64,000 nt of DNA, taken from positions 146,842,121 to 146,906,120 of the forward strand of contig NC_135504.1 of assembly GCF_052857255.1 (NCBI RefSeq). The letters run 5' to 3'. Source of the stretch: Amblyomma americanum (taxonomy: Eukaryota; Arthropoda; Arachnida; Ixodida; Ixodidae). The translations under genes and the position numbers were made by a program. Below, one piece after another: positions 34,610 to 47,858 of the stretch. The notes under the pieces were generated by a model. It made no database searches and was not told the origin of the DNA. It worked only from the letters and a program-made list of their open reading frames with translations. Position 1 is the stretch's first letter. Each line of letters starts with the position of its first letter.

Positions 34610-36649
34610 TGACGCGTATCAGAGGAACACTTGTAAAACCGATGTGTTGTGATTTAGCTCGTTTCGGTCTAAAACAGCTTGTTTCGCTGTATTAAGCAGG
34701 AATACATGCTTTTCGCGCAGTTATAAGAGAAAAAGTTTTGACGCGTGTCACAGGGACACTTGTAAAACCGATCTGTTCAGATTTACCTCGTTTCGGTCTA
34801 AAACAGCTTGTTTCGTTGGACTAAGCACGAATACATGCTTTTCGCGCAGTTATAAGAGAAAAAGTTTTGACGCGTATCAGAGGAACACTTGTAAAACCGA
34901 TGTGTTGTGATTTAGCTCGTTTCGGTCTAAAATAGCTTGTTTCGCTGTATTAAGCAAGAATACGTGCTTTTCGCGCAGTTATAAGAGAAAAAGTTTTGGC
35001 GCGTGTCACAGGGACACGTGTAAAATTGACGTGTTCAGATTTAGCTCGTTTTGGTCTAGAACAGCTTGTTTCGTTGTATTAAGCAGGAATACATGCTTTT
35101 CGCGCAGTTATAAGAGAAAAAGTTTAGACGTGTATCAGAGGAACACTTGTAAAACCGATGTGTTGTGATTTAGCTCGTTTCGGTCTAAAACAGCTTGTTT
35201 CGCTGTATTAAGCAAGAATACATGCTTTTCGCGCAGTTATAAGAGAAAAAGTTTTGACGCGTATCAGAGGAACACTTGTACAACCGATGTGTTCAGATTT
35301 ACCTCTTTTTGGTCTAAAACAGCTTGTTTCGTTGGACATGCTTTTCGCGCAGTTATAAGAGGAAAAGTTTTGACACGTATCAGAGGAACACTTGTAAAAC
35401 CGATGTGTTGTGATTTAGCTCGTTTCGGTCTAAAACAGCTTGTTTCGCTGTATTAAGCAGGAATACATGCTTTTCGCGCAGTTATAAGAGAAAAAGTTTT
35501 AAAGGCATGTCACAGGGACACGTGTAAAACCGACGTGTTCAGATTTAGCTCGTTTCGGTCTAAAACAGCTTGTTTCGTTGTATTAAGCAGGAATACATGC
35601 TTTTCGCGCAGTTATAAGATAAAAAGATTTGACGCGTATCAGAGGAACACTTGTAAAACCGATGTGTTGTGATTTAGCTCGTTTCGGTCTAAAACAGCTT
35701 GTTTCGCTGTATTAAGCAAGAATACATGCTTTTCGCGCGGTTATAAGAGAAAAAGTTTTGACGAGTATCACGTGGAACACTTGTAATACCGATTTGTTGT
35801 GATTTGGCTCGTTTCGGTCTAAAACAGCTTGTTTCGTTGGACTAAGCACGAATACATGCTTTTCTCGCAGTTATAAGAGGAAAGGTTTTGACGCGTATCA
35901 GAGGAACACTTGTAAAACCGATGTGTTGTGATTTAGCTCGTTTCGGTCTTAAACAGCTTGTTTCGCTGTATTAAGCAGGAATACATGCTTTTCGCGCCGT
36001 TATAAAAGAAAAAGTTTTGACGCGTGTCACAGGGACACTTGTAAAACCGATGTGTTCAGATTTAGCTCCTTTCGGTCTAAAGCAGCTTGTTTCGTTGTAT
36101 TAAGCACGAATACATGCTTTTCGCGCAGTTATATGAGAAAAACTTTAGACGCGTATCAGAGGAACACTTGTAAAACCGATGTGTTCAGATTTACCTCTTT
36201 TCGGTCTAAAACAGCTTGTTTCGTTGGACATGCTTTTCGCGCAGTTATAAGAGGAAACGTTTTGACGCGTATCAGAGGAACACTTGTAAAACCGATGTTT
36301 TGTGATTTAGCTCGTTTCGGTCTAAAACAGCTTGTTTCGCTGTATTTAGCAAGAATACATGCCTTTCGCGCAGTTAAAAGAGAAAAAGTTTTGACGCGAG
36401 TCACAGGGACACTTGTAAAACCGATGTGTTCAGATTTAGCTCGTTTCTGTGTAAAACAGCTTGTTTCGTTGTATTAAGCACCAATACATGCTTTACGCGC
36501 AGTTATAGAAGAAAAAGTTTTGACGCCTATTAGAGAGACACTTGTAAAACCGATGTGTTGTGATTTGGCTCGTTTCGGTCTAAAACAGCTTGTTTCGTTG
36601 TATTAAGCACGAATACATGCTTTTCGCGCAGTTATAAGAGAAAAAGTTT
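34610..36649 (+). repeat. 16-monomer HOR, tandem copy 2 (2,040 bp)
   Basis: Directly adjacent to copy 1 and the same by eye apart from position 35,885. The equivalent boundary after this copy reads AAAAAGTTTTGACG instead of AAAAAGATTTGACG. Confidence 0.95.
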
Positions 36650-39600
36650 TGACGCGTATCAGAGGAACACTTGTAAAACCGATGTGTTGTGATTTAGCTC
36701 GTTTCGGTCTAAAACAGCTTGTTTCGCTGTATTAAGCAAGAATACATGCTTTTCGCGCAGTTATAAGAGAAAAAGTTTTGACGCGTGTCACAGGGACACT
36801 TGTAATACCGATGTGTTCAGATTTAGCTCGTTTCGGTCTAAAACAGCTTGTTTCGTTGTATTAAGCACGAATACATGCTTTACGCGCAGTTATAGAGGAA
36901 AAAGTTTTGACGCGTATTAGAGAGACACTTATAAAACCGATATGTTGTGATTTAGCTCGTTTCGGTCTAAAACTGCTTGTTTCGTTGTATTAAGCACGAA
37001 TACATGCTTTTCGCGCAGTTATAAAAGAAAAAGTTTTGACGCGTGTCACTGGGACACTTGTAAAACCGATGTGTTCAGATTTAGCTCGTTTCGGTCTAAA
37101 GCAGCTTGTTTCGTTGTATTAAGCACGAATACATGCTTTTCGCGCAGTTATAAAAGAAAAAGTTTTGACGCGTGTCACAGGGACACTTGTAAAACCGATG
37201 TGTTCAGATTTAGCTCGTTTCGGTCTAAAGCAGCTTGTTTCGTTGTATTAAGCACGAATACATGCTTTTCGCGCAGTTATAAGAGAAAAACTTTAGACGC
37301 GTATCAGAGGAACACTTGTAAAACCGATGTGTTGTGATTTAGCTCGTTTCGGTCTAAAACAGCTTGTTTCGTTGTATTAAGCAAGAATAAATGCTTTTCG
37401 TGCAGTTATAAGTGAAAAAGTTTAGACGTGTATCAGAGGAACACTTGTAAAACCGATGTGTTGTGATTTAGCTCGTTTCGGTCTAAAACAGCTTGTTTCG
37501 CTGTATTAAGCAAGAATACATGCTTTTCGCGCAGTTATAAGAGAAAAAGTTTTGACGCGTATCAGAGGAACACTTGTACAACCGATGTGTTCAGATTTAC
37601 CTCTTTTCGGTCTAAAACAGCTTGTTTCGTTGGACATGCTTTTCGCGCAGTTATAAGAGGAAAAGTTTTGACGCGTATCAGAGGAACACTTGTAAAACCG
37701 ATGTGTTGTGATTTAGCTCGTTTCGGTCTAAAACAGCTTGTTTCGCTGTATTAAGCAGGAATACATGCTTTTCGCGCAGTTATAAGAGAAAAAGTTTTAA
37801 AGGCATGTCACAGGAACACGTGTAAAACCGACGTGTTCAGATTTAGCTCGTTTCGGTCTAAAACAGCTTGTTTCGTTGTATTAAGCAGGAATACATGCTT
37901 TTCGCGCAGTTATAAGATAAAAAGATTTGACGCGTATCAGAGGAACACTTGTAAAACCGATGTGTTGTGATTTAGCTCGTTTCGGTCTAAAACAGCTTGT
38001 TTCGCTGTATTAAGCAAGAATACATGCTTTTCGCGCGGTTATAAGAGAAAAAGTTTTGACGAGTATCACGTGGAACACTTGTAATACCGATTTGTTGTGA
38101 TTTGGCTCGTTTCGGTCTAAAACAGCTTGTTTCGTTGGACTAAGCACGAATACATGCTTTTCGCGCAGTTATAAGAGGAAAAGTTTTCACGCGTATCAGA
38201 GGAACACTTGTAAAACCGATGTGTTGTGATTTAGCTCGTTTCGGCCTAAAACAGCTTGTTTGGCTGTATTAAGCAGGAATACATGCTTTTCGCGCAGTTA
38301 TAAAAGAAAAAGTTTTGACGCGTGTCACTGGGACACTTGTAAAACCGATGTGTTCAGATTTAGCTCGTTTCGGTCTAAAGCAGCTTGTTTCGTTGTATTA
38401 AGCACGAATACATGCTTTTCGCGCAGTTATAAAAGAAAAAGTTTTGACGCGTGTCACAGGGACACTTGTAAAACCGATGTGTTCAGATTTAGCTCGTTTC
38501 GGTCTAAAGCAGCTTGTTTCGTTGTATTAAGCACGAATACATGCTTTTCGCGCAGTTATAAGAGAAAAACTTTAGACGCGTATCAGAGGAACACTTGTAA
38601 AACCGATGTGTTGTGATTTAGCTCGTTTCGGTCTAAAACAGCTTGTTTCGTTGTATTAAGCAAGAATAAATGCTTTTCGCGCAGTTATAAGATAAAAAGA
38701 TTTGACGCGTATCAGAGGAACACTTGTAAAACCGATGTGTTGTGATTTAGCTCATTTCGGTCTAAAACAGCTTGTTTCGCTGTATTAAGCAGGAATACAT
38801 GCTTTTCGCGCAGTTATAAGAGAAAAAGTTTTGACGCGTGTCACAGGGACACTTGTAAAACCGATGTGTTCAGATTTACCTCGTTTCGGTCTAAAACAGC
38901 TTGTTTCGTTGGACTAAGCACGAATACATGCTTTTCGCGCAGTTATAAGAGAAAAAGTTTTGACGCGTATCAGAGGAACACTTGTAAAACCGATGTGTTG
39001 TGATTTAGCTCGTTTCGGTCTAAAATAGCTTGTTTCGCTGTATTAAGCAAGAATACGTGCTTTTCGCGCAGTTATAAGAGAAAAAGATTTGGCGCGTGTC
39101 ACAGGGACACGTGTAAAATTGACGTGTTCAGATTTAGCTCGTTTTGGTCTAGAACACCTTGTTTCGTTGTATTAAGCAGGAATACATGCTTTTCGCGCAG
39201 TTATAAGTGAAAAAGTTTAGACGTGTATCAGAGGAACACTTGTAAAACCGATGTGTTGTGATTTAGCTCGTTTCGGTCTAAAACAGCTTGTTTCGCTGTA
39301 TTAAGCAAGAATACATGCTTTTCGCGCAGTTATAAGAGAAAAAGTTTTGACGCGTATCAGAGGAACACTTGTACAACCGATGTGTTCAGATTTACCTCTT
39401 TTCGGTCTAAAACAGCTTGTTTCGTTGGACATGCTTTTCGCGCAGTTATAAGAGGAAAAGTTTTGACGCGTATCAGAGGAACACTTGTAAAACCGATGTG
39501 TTGTGATTTAGCTCGTTTCGGTCTAAAACAGCTTGTTTCGCTGTATTAAGCAGGAATACATGCTTTTCGCGCAGTTATAAGAGAAAAAGTTTTAAAGGCA

Positions 39601-40700
39601 TGTCACAGGAACACGTGTAAAACCGACGTGTTCAGATTTAGCTCGTTTCGGTCTAAAACAGCTTGTTTCGTTGTATTAAGCAGGAATACATGCTTTTCGC
39701 GCAGTTATAAGATAAAAAGATTTGACGCGTATCAGAGGAACACTTGTAAAACCGATGTGTTGTGATTTAGCTCGTTTCGGTCTAAAACAGCTTGTTTCTC
39801 TGTATTAAGCAAGAATACATGCTTTTCGCGCGGTTATAAGAGAAAAAGTTTTGACGAGTATCACGTGGAACACTGTAATACCGATTTGTTGTGATTTGGC
39901 TCGTTTCGGTCTAAAACAGCTTGTTTCGTTGGACTAAGCACGAATACATGCTTTTCGCGCAGTTATAAGAGGAAAAGCTTTCACGCGTATCAGAGGAACA
40001 CTTGTAAAACCGATGTGTTGTGATTTAGCTCGTTTCGGTCTAAAACAGCTTGTTTGGCTGTATTAAGCAGGAATACATGCTTTTCGCGCCGTTATAAAAG
40101 AAAAAGTTTTGACGCGTGTCACAGGGACACTTGTAAAACCGATGTGTTCAGATTTAGCTCCTTTCGGTCTAAAGCAGCTTGTTTCGTTGTATTAAGCACG
40201 AATACATGCTTTTCGCGCAGTTATAAGAGAAAAACTTTAGACGCGTATCAGAGGAACACTTGTAAAACCGATGTGTTGTGATTTAGCTCGTTTCGGTCTA
40301 AAACAGCTTGTTTCGTTGTATTAAGCAAGAATACATGCTTTTCGCGCAGTTATAAGAGAAAAAGTTTTGACGCGTATCAGAGGAACACTTGTAAAACCGA
40401 TGTGTTTAGATTTACCTCTTTTTGGTCTAAAACAGCTTGTTTCGTTGGACATGCTTTTCGCGCCGTTATAAGAGGAAAAGTTTTGACGCGTATCAGAGGA
40501 ACACTTGTAAAACCGATGTTTTGTGATTTAGCTCGTTTCGGTCTAAAACAGCTTGTTTCGATGTATTAAGCAAGAATACATGCTTTTCGCGCAGTTATAA
40601 GAGAAAAAGTTTTGACGCGAGTCACAGGGACACTTGTAAAACCGATGTGTTCAGATTTAGCTCGTTTCTGTGTAAAACAGCTTGTTTCGTTGTATTAAGC

Positions 40701-41345
40701 ACCAATACATGCTTTACGCGCAGTTATAGAAGAAAAAGTTTTGACGCCTATTAGAGAGACACTTGTAAAACCGATGTGTTGTGATTTGGCTCGTTTCGGT
40801 CTAAAACAGCTTGTTTCGTTGTATTAAGCACGAATACATGCTTTTCGCGCAGTTATAAGATAAAAAGTTTTGACGTGTATCAGAGGAACACTTGTAAAAC
40901 CGATGTGTTGTGATTTAGCTCATTTCGGTCTAAAACAGCTTGTTTCGCTGTATTAAGGAAGAATACATGCTTTTCGCGCAGATATAAGAGAAAAAGTTTT
41001 GACGCGGGTCACAGGGACACTTGTAAAACCGATGTGTTCAGATTTAGCTCGTTTCGGTCTAAAACCGCTTGTTTCGTTGTATTAAGCACGAATACATGCT
41101 TTACGCGCAGTTATAGAAGAAAAAGTTTTGACGCGTATCAGAGGAACACTTGTAAAACCGATGTGTTGTGATTTAGCTCGTTTCGGTCTAAAACAGCTTG
41201 TTTCGCTGTATTAAGCAAGAATACATGCTTTTCGCGCAGTTATAAGATAAAAAGATTTGACGCGTATCAGAGGAACTCTTGTAAAACCGATGTGTTGTGA
41301 TTTAGCTCGTTTCGGTCTAAAACAGCTTGTTTCGTTGTATTAAGC
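40701..41345 (+). repeat. 5-monomer tandem duplication, copy 1 (645 bp = 5 x 129)
   Basis: It starts at ACCAATACATGC and includes GACGTGTATCAG, TATTAAGGAAG, GACGCGGGTCAC, AAAACCGCTTG and GGAACTCTTG, all repeated exactly 645 bp later. Confidence 0.92.
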
Positions 41346-41990
41346 ACCAATACATGCTTTACGCGCAGTTATAGAAGAAAAAGTTTTGACGCCTATTAGA
41401 GAGACACTTGTAAAACCGATATGTTGTGATTTGGCTCGTTTCGGTCTAAAACAGCTTGTTTCGTTGTATTAAGCACGAATACATGCTTTTCGCGCAGTTA
41501 TAAGATAAAAAGTTTTGACGTGTATCAGAGGAACACTTGTAAAACCGATGTGTTGTGATTTAGCTCATTTCGGTCTAAAACAGCTTGTTTCGCCGTATTA
41601 AGGAAGAATACATGCTTTTCGCGCAGATATAGGAGAAAAAGTTTTGACGCGGGTCACAGGGACACTTGTAAAACCGATGTGTTCAGATTTAGCTCGTTTC
41701 GGTCTAAAACCGCTTGTTTCGTTGTATTAAGCACGAATACATGCTTTACGCGCAGTTATAGAAGGAAAAGTTTTGACGCGTATCAGAGGAACACTTGTAA
41801 AACCGATGTGTTGTGATTTAGCTCGTTTCGGTCTAAAACAGCTTGTTTCGCTGTATTAAGCAAGAATACATGCTTTTCGCGCAGTTATAAGATAAAAAGA
41901 TTTGACGCGTATCAGAGGAACTCTTGTAAAACCGATGTGTTGTGATTTAGCTCGTTTCGGTCTAAAACAGCTTGATTCGTTGTATTAAGC
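41346..41990 (+). repeat. 5-monomer tandem duplication, copy 2 (645 bp)
   Basis: It matches copy 1 with a few substitutions: GATATG for GATGTG, GCCGT for GCTGT, ATAGGAG for ATAAGAG, and GAAGGAAAAG for GAAGAAAAAG. Copy identity is lost at the CACGAATACATGC following TTGATTCG. Confidence 0.92.
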
Positions 41991-42479
41991 ACGAATACAT
42001 GCTTTTCGCGCTGTTATAAGAGAAAAAGTTTTGACGCATATCAGAGGAACACTTGTAAAACCGATATTTTGTGATTTAGCTCGTTTCGGTCTAAAACAGC
42101 TTGTTTCGCTGTATTAAGCAAGAATACATGCTTTTCGCGCAGTTATAAGAGATAAAGTATTGACGCGTATCAGAGGAACACTTGTAAAACCGATGTGTTC
42201 AGATTTACCTCTTTTCGGACTAAAACAGCTTGTTTCGTTGTATTAGGCACGAATACATGCTTTTCGCGCAGTTATAAGAGAAGAAGTTTTGACGCGTATC
42301 ACATGGACACTTGGAAAACCGATGTGTTCACATCTAGCTCGTTTTGGTCTAAAACAGCTTGTTTCGTTGTATTAAGCACGAATACATGCTTTTCGCGCAG
42401 TTATAAGAGAAAAAGTTTTGACGCGTATCAGAGGAACACTTGTAAAACCGATGTGTTGTGATTTAGATCGTTTCGGTCT

Positions 42480-43757
42480 AAAACAGCTTGTTTCGCTGTA
42501 TTAAGCAAGAATACATGCTTTTCGCGCAGTTATAAGAGAAAAAGATTTGACGCGTTTCACAGGGACACTTGTAATACCGATTTGTTCAGATTTAGCTCGT
42601 TTCGGTCTAAAACAGCTTGTTTCGTTGTATTAAGCACGAATACATGCTTTTCGCGCAGTTATAAGAGAAAACGTTTTGACGCGTATCAGAGGAGCACTTG
42701 TAAAACCGATGTGTTGTGATTTAGCTCGTTTCGGTCTAAAACAGCTTGTTTCGCTGTATTAAGCAAGAATACATGCTTTTCGCGCAGTTATAAGAGAAAA
42801 AGTTTTGACGCGTGTCACAGGGACACTTGTAAAACCGATGTGTTCAGATTTAGCTCGTTTCGGTCTAAAACAGCTTGTTTCGATGTATTAAGCACGAATA
42901 CATGCTTTTCGCGCAGTTATAAGAGAAAAAGTTTAGACGCGTATCATAGGAACACTTGTGAAACCGATGTTTTGTGATTTAGCTCGTTTCGGTCTAAAAC
43001 AGCTTGTTTCGTTGTATTAAGCACGAATACATGCTTTTCGCGCTGTTATAAGAGAAAAAAGTTTTGACGCGTATCAGAGGAACACTTGTAAAACCGATGT
43101 TTTGTGATTTAGCTCGTTTCGATCTAAAACAGCTTGTTTCGCTGTATTAAGCAAGAATACATGCTTTTCGCGCAGTTATAAGAGAAAAAGTTTTGACGCG
43201 TGTCACAGGGACACTTGTAAAACCGATGTGTTCAGATTTAGCTCGTTTCGGTCTAAAACAGCTTGTTTCGTTGTATTAAGCACCAATACATGCTTTACGC
43301 GCAGTTATAGAAGAAAAAGTTTTGACGCCTATTAGAGAGACACTTGTAAAACCGATGTGTTGTGATTTAGCTCGTTTCGGTCTAAAACAGCTTGTTTCGT
43401 TGTATTAAGCACGAATACATGCTTTTCGCGCAGTTATAAGATAAAAAGATTTGACGCGTATCAGAGGAACACTTGTAAAACCGATGTATTGTGATTTAGC
43501 TCGTTTCGGTCTAAAACAGCTTGTTTCGCTGTATTAAGCAAGAATACATGCTTTTCGCGCAGTTATAAGAGAAAAAGTATTGACGCGTATCAGAGGAACA
43601 CTTGTAAAACCGATGTGTTCAGATTTACCTCTTTTCGGACTAAAACAGCTTGTTTCGTTGTATTAAGCACGAATACATGCTTTTCGCGCAGTTATAAGAG
43701 AAAAAGTTTTGACGCCTATCACATGGACACTTGGAAAACCGATGTGTTCAGATCTAG
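42480..43757 (+). repeat. 4.1-kb-offset segment, copy 1
   Basis: The ATACCGATTTGTTCAG unit, GGAGCACTTG unit, TTCGATGTATT unit, CATAGGAACAC unit, GCGCTGTTATAAG unit, CACCAATACATGC unit and GATGTATTGTG unit recur in order at 46,583-47,858, with offsets of 4,101-4,103. Confidence 0.85.
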
Positions 43758-45689
43758 CTCGTTTCGGTCTAAAGCAGCTTGTTTCGTTGTATTAAGCACG
43801 AATACATGCTTTTCGCGCAGTTATAAAAGAAAAAGTTTTGACGCGTGTCACAGGGACACTTGTAAAACCGATGTGTTCAGATTTACCTCGTTTCGGTCTA
43901 AAACAGCTTGTTTCGTTGGACTAAGCACGAATACATGCTTTTCGCGCAGTTATAAGAGAAAAAGTTTTGACGCGTATCAGAGGAACACTTGTAAAACCGA
44001 TGTGTTGTGATTTAGCTCGTTTCGGTCTAAAATAGCTTGTTTCGCTGTATTAAGCAAGAATACGTGCTTTTCGCGCAGTTATAAGAGAAAAAGAGTTGGC
44101 GCGTGTCACAGGGACACGTGTAAAATTGACGTGTTCAGATTTAGCTCGTTTTGGTCTAGAACACCTTGTTTCGTTGTATTAAGCAGGAATACATGCTTTT
44201 CGCGCAGTTATAAGAGAAAAAGTTTAGACGTGTATCAGAGGAACACTTGTAAAACCGATGTGTTGTGATTTAGCTCGTTTCGGTCTAAAACAGCTTGTTT
44301 CGCTGTATTAAGCAAGAATACATGCTTTTCGCGCAGTTATAAGAGAAAAAGTTTTGACGCGTATCAGAGGAACACTTGTACAACCGATGTGTTCAGATTT
44401 ACCTCTTTTCGGTCTGAAACAGCTTGTTTCGTTGGACATGCTTTGCGCGCAGTTATAAGAGGAAAAGTTTTGACGCGTATCAGAGGAATACTTGTAAAAC
44501 CGATGTGTTGTGATTTAGCTCGTTTCGGTCTAAAACAGCTTGTTTCGCTGTATTAAGCAGGAATACATGCTTTTCGCGCAGTTATAAGAGAAAAAGTTTT
44601 AAAGGCATGTCACAGGAACACGTGTAAAACCGACGTGTTCAGATTTAGCTCGTTTCGGTCTAAAACAGCTTGTTTCGTTGTATTAAGCAGGAATACATGC
44701 TTTTCGCGCAGTTATAGGATAAAGATTTGACGCGTATCAGAGGAACACTTGTAAAACCGATGCGTTGTGATTTAGCTCGTTTCGGTCTAAAACAGCTTGT
44801 TTCTCTGTATTAAGCAAGAATACATGCTTTTCGCGCGGTTATAAGAGAAAAAGTTTTGACGAGTATCACGTGGAACACTTGTAATACCGATTTGTTGTGA
44901 TTTGGCTCGTTTCGGTCTAAAACAGCTTGTTTCGTTGGACTAAGCACGAATACATGCTTTTCGCGCAGTTATAAGAGGAAAAGTTTTCACGCGTATCAGA
45001 GGAACACTTGTAAAACCGATGTGTTGTGATTTAGCTCGTTTCGGTCTAAAACAGCTTGTTTGGCTGTATTAAGCAGGAATACATGCTTTTCGCGCCGTTA
45101 TAAAAGAAAAAGTTTTGACGCGTGTCACAGGGACACTTGTAAAACCGATGTGTTCAGATTTAGCTCCTTTCGGTCTAAAGCAGCTTGTTTCGTTGTATTA
45201 AGCACGAATACATGCTTTTCGCGCAGTTATAAGAGAAAAACTTTAGACACGTATCAGAGGAACACTTGTAAAACCGATGTGTTGTGATTTAGCTCGTTTC
45301 GGTCTAAAACAGCTTGTTTCGCTGTATTAAGCAGGAATACATGCTTTTCGCGCAGTTATAAGAGAAAAAGTTTTGACGCGTGTCACAGGGACACTTGTAA
45401 AACCGATGTGTTCAGATTTACCTCGTTTCGGTCTAAAACAGCTTGTTTCGTTGGACTAAGCACGAATACATGCTTTTCACGCAGTTATAAGAGAAAAAGT
45501 TTTGACGCGTATCAGAGGAACACTTGTAAAACCGATGTGTTGTGATTTAGCTCGTTTCGGTCTAAAATAGCTTGTTTCGCTGTATTAAGCAAGAATACGT
45601 GCTTTTCGCGCAGTTATAAGAGAAAAAGATTTGGCGCGTGTCACAGGGACACGTGTAAAATTGACGTGTTCAGATTTAGCTCGTTTTGG

Positions 45690-46010
45690 TCTAGAACACC
45701 TTGTTTCGTTGGACATGCTTTTCGCGCAGTTATAAGAGGAAAAGTTTTGACGCGTATCAGAGGAACACTTGTAAAACCGATGTGTTGTGATTTAGCTCGT
45801 TTCGGTCTAAAACAGCTTGTTTCGCTGTATTAAGCAGGAATATATGCTTTTCGCGCAGTTATAAGAGAAAAAGTTTTAAAGGCATGCCACAGGATCACGC
45901 GTAAAACCGACGTGTTCAGATTTAGCTCGTTTCGGTCTAAAACAGCTTGTTTCGTTGTATTAAGCAGGAATACATGCTTTTCGCGCAGTTATAAGATAAA
46001 GTTTTGACGA
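45690..46010 (+). repeat. Contracted module with two hybrid monomers
   Basis: At about 45,693-45,717 the AGAACACCTTGTTTCG monomer runs straight into GTTGGACATGC, skipping the units that separate them near 44.16-44.44 kb. At about 45,991-46,002 ATAAGATAAA joins GTTTTGACGAG, fusing the GATAAAAAGATTT unit to the GAGTATCACGTGG unit. This is consistent with unequal exchange or deletion between monomers in register. Confidence 0.8.
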
Positions 46011-46582
46011 GTATCACGTGGAACACTTGTAATACCGATTTGTTGTGATTTGGCTCGTTTCGGTCTAAAACAGCTTGTTTCGTTGGACTAAGCACGAATA
46101 CATGCTTTTCGCGCAGTTATAAGAGGAAAAGTTTTCACGCGTATCAGAGGAACACTTGTAAAACCGATGTGTTGTGATTTAGCTCGTTTCGGTCTAAAAC
46201 AGATTGTTTGGCTGTATTAAGCAGGAATACATGCTTTTCGCGCCGTTATAAAAGAAAAAGTTTTGACGCGTGTCACAGGGACACTTGTAAAACCGATGTG
46301 TTCAGATTTAGCTCCTTTCGGTCTAAAGCAGCTTGTTTCGTTGTATTAAGCACGAATACATGCTTTTCGCGCAGTTATAAGAGAAAAACTTTAGACGCGT
46401 ATCAGAGGAACACTTGTAAAACCGATGTGTTGTGATTTAGCTCGTTTCGGTCTAAAACAGCTTGTTTCGTTGTATTAAGCAAGAATACATGCTTTTCGCG
46501 CAGTTATAAGAGAAAAAGTTTTGACGCGTGTCAGAGGAACACTTGTAAAACCGATGTGTTGTGATTTAGCTCGTTTCGGTCT

Positions 46583-47858
46583 AAAACAGCTTGTTTCGCT
46601 GTATTAAGCAAGAATACATGCTTTTCGCGCAGTTATAAGAGAAAAAGATTTGACGCGTGTCACAGGGACACTTGTAATACCGATTTGTTCAGATTTAGCT
46701 CGTTTCGGTCTAAAACAGCTTGTTTCGTTGTATTAAGCACGAATACATGCTTTTCGCGCAGTTATAAGAGAAAACGTTTTGACGCGTATCAGAGGAGCAC
46801 TTGTAAAACCGATGTGATGTGATTTAGCTCGTTTCGGTCTAAAACAGCTTGTTTCGCTGTATTAAGCAAGAATACATGCTTTTCGCGCAGTTATAAGAGA
46901 AAAAGTTTTGACGCGTGTCACAGGGACACTTGTAAAACCGATGTGTTCAGATTTAGCTCGTTTCGGTCTAAAACAGCTTGTTTCGATGTATTAAGCACGA
47001 ATACATGCTTTTCGCGCAGTTATAAGAGAAAAAGTTTAGACGCGTATCATAGGAACACTTGTAAAACCGATGTGTTGTGATTTAGCTCGTTTCGGTCTAA
47101 AACAGCTTGTTTCGTTGTATTAAGCACGAATACATGCTTTTCGCGCTGTTATAAGAGAAAAAGTTTTGACGCGTATCAGAGGAACACTTGTAAAACCGAT
47201 GTTTTGTGATTTAGCTCGTTTCGATCTAAAACAGCTTGTTTCGCTGTATTAAGCAAGAATACATGCTTTTCGCGCAGTTATAAGAGAAAAAGTTTTGACG
47301 CGTGTCACAGGGACACTTGTAAAACCGATGTGTTCAGATTTAGCTCGTTTCGGTCAAAACAGCATGTTTCGTTGTATTAAGCACCAATACATGCTTTACG
47401 CGCAGTTATAGAAGAAAAAGTTTTGACGCCTATTAGAGAGACACTTGTAAAACCGATGTGTTGTGATTTAGCTCGTTTCGGTCTAAAACAGCTTGTTTCG
47501 TTGTATTAAGCACGAATACATGCTTTTCGCGCAGTTATAAGATAAAAAGATTTGACGCGCATCAGAGGAACACTTGTAAAATCGATGTATTGTGATTTAG
47601 CTCGTTTCGGTCTAAAACAGCTTGTTTCGCTGTATTAAGCAAGAATACATGCTTTTCGTGCAGTTATAAGAGAAAAAGTATTGACGCGTATCAGAGGAAC
47701 ACTTGTAAAACCGATGTGTTCAGATTTACCTCTTTTCGGACTAAAACAGCTTGTTTCGTTGTATTAAGCACGAATACATGCTTTTCGCGCAGTTATAAGA
47801 GAAAAAGTTTTGACGCCTATCACATGGACACTTGGAAAACCGATGTGTTCAGATCTAG
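46583..47858 (+). repeat. 4.1-kb-offset segment, copy 2
   Basis: Same ordered variants as 42,480-43,757, with scattered differences (GATGTGATGTG at about 46,811, and a one-base-short TCGGTCAAAACAGC at about 47,352). Confidence 0.85.
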
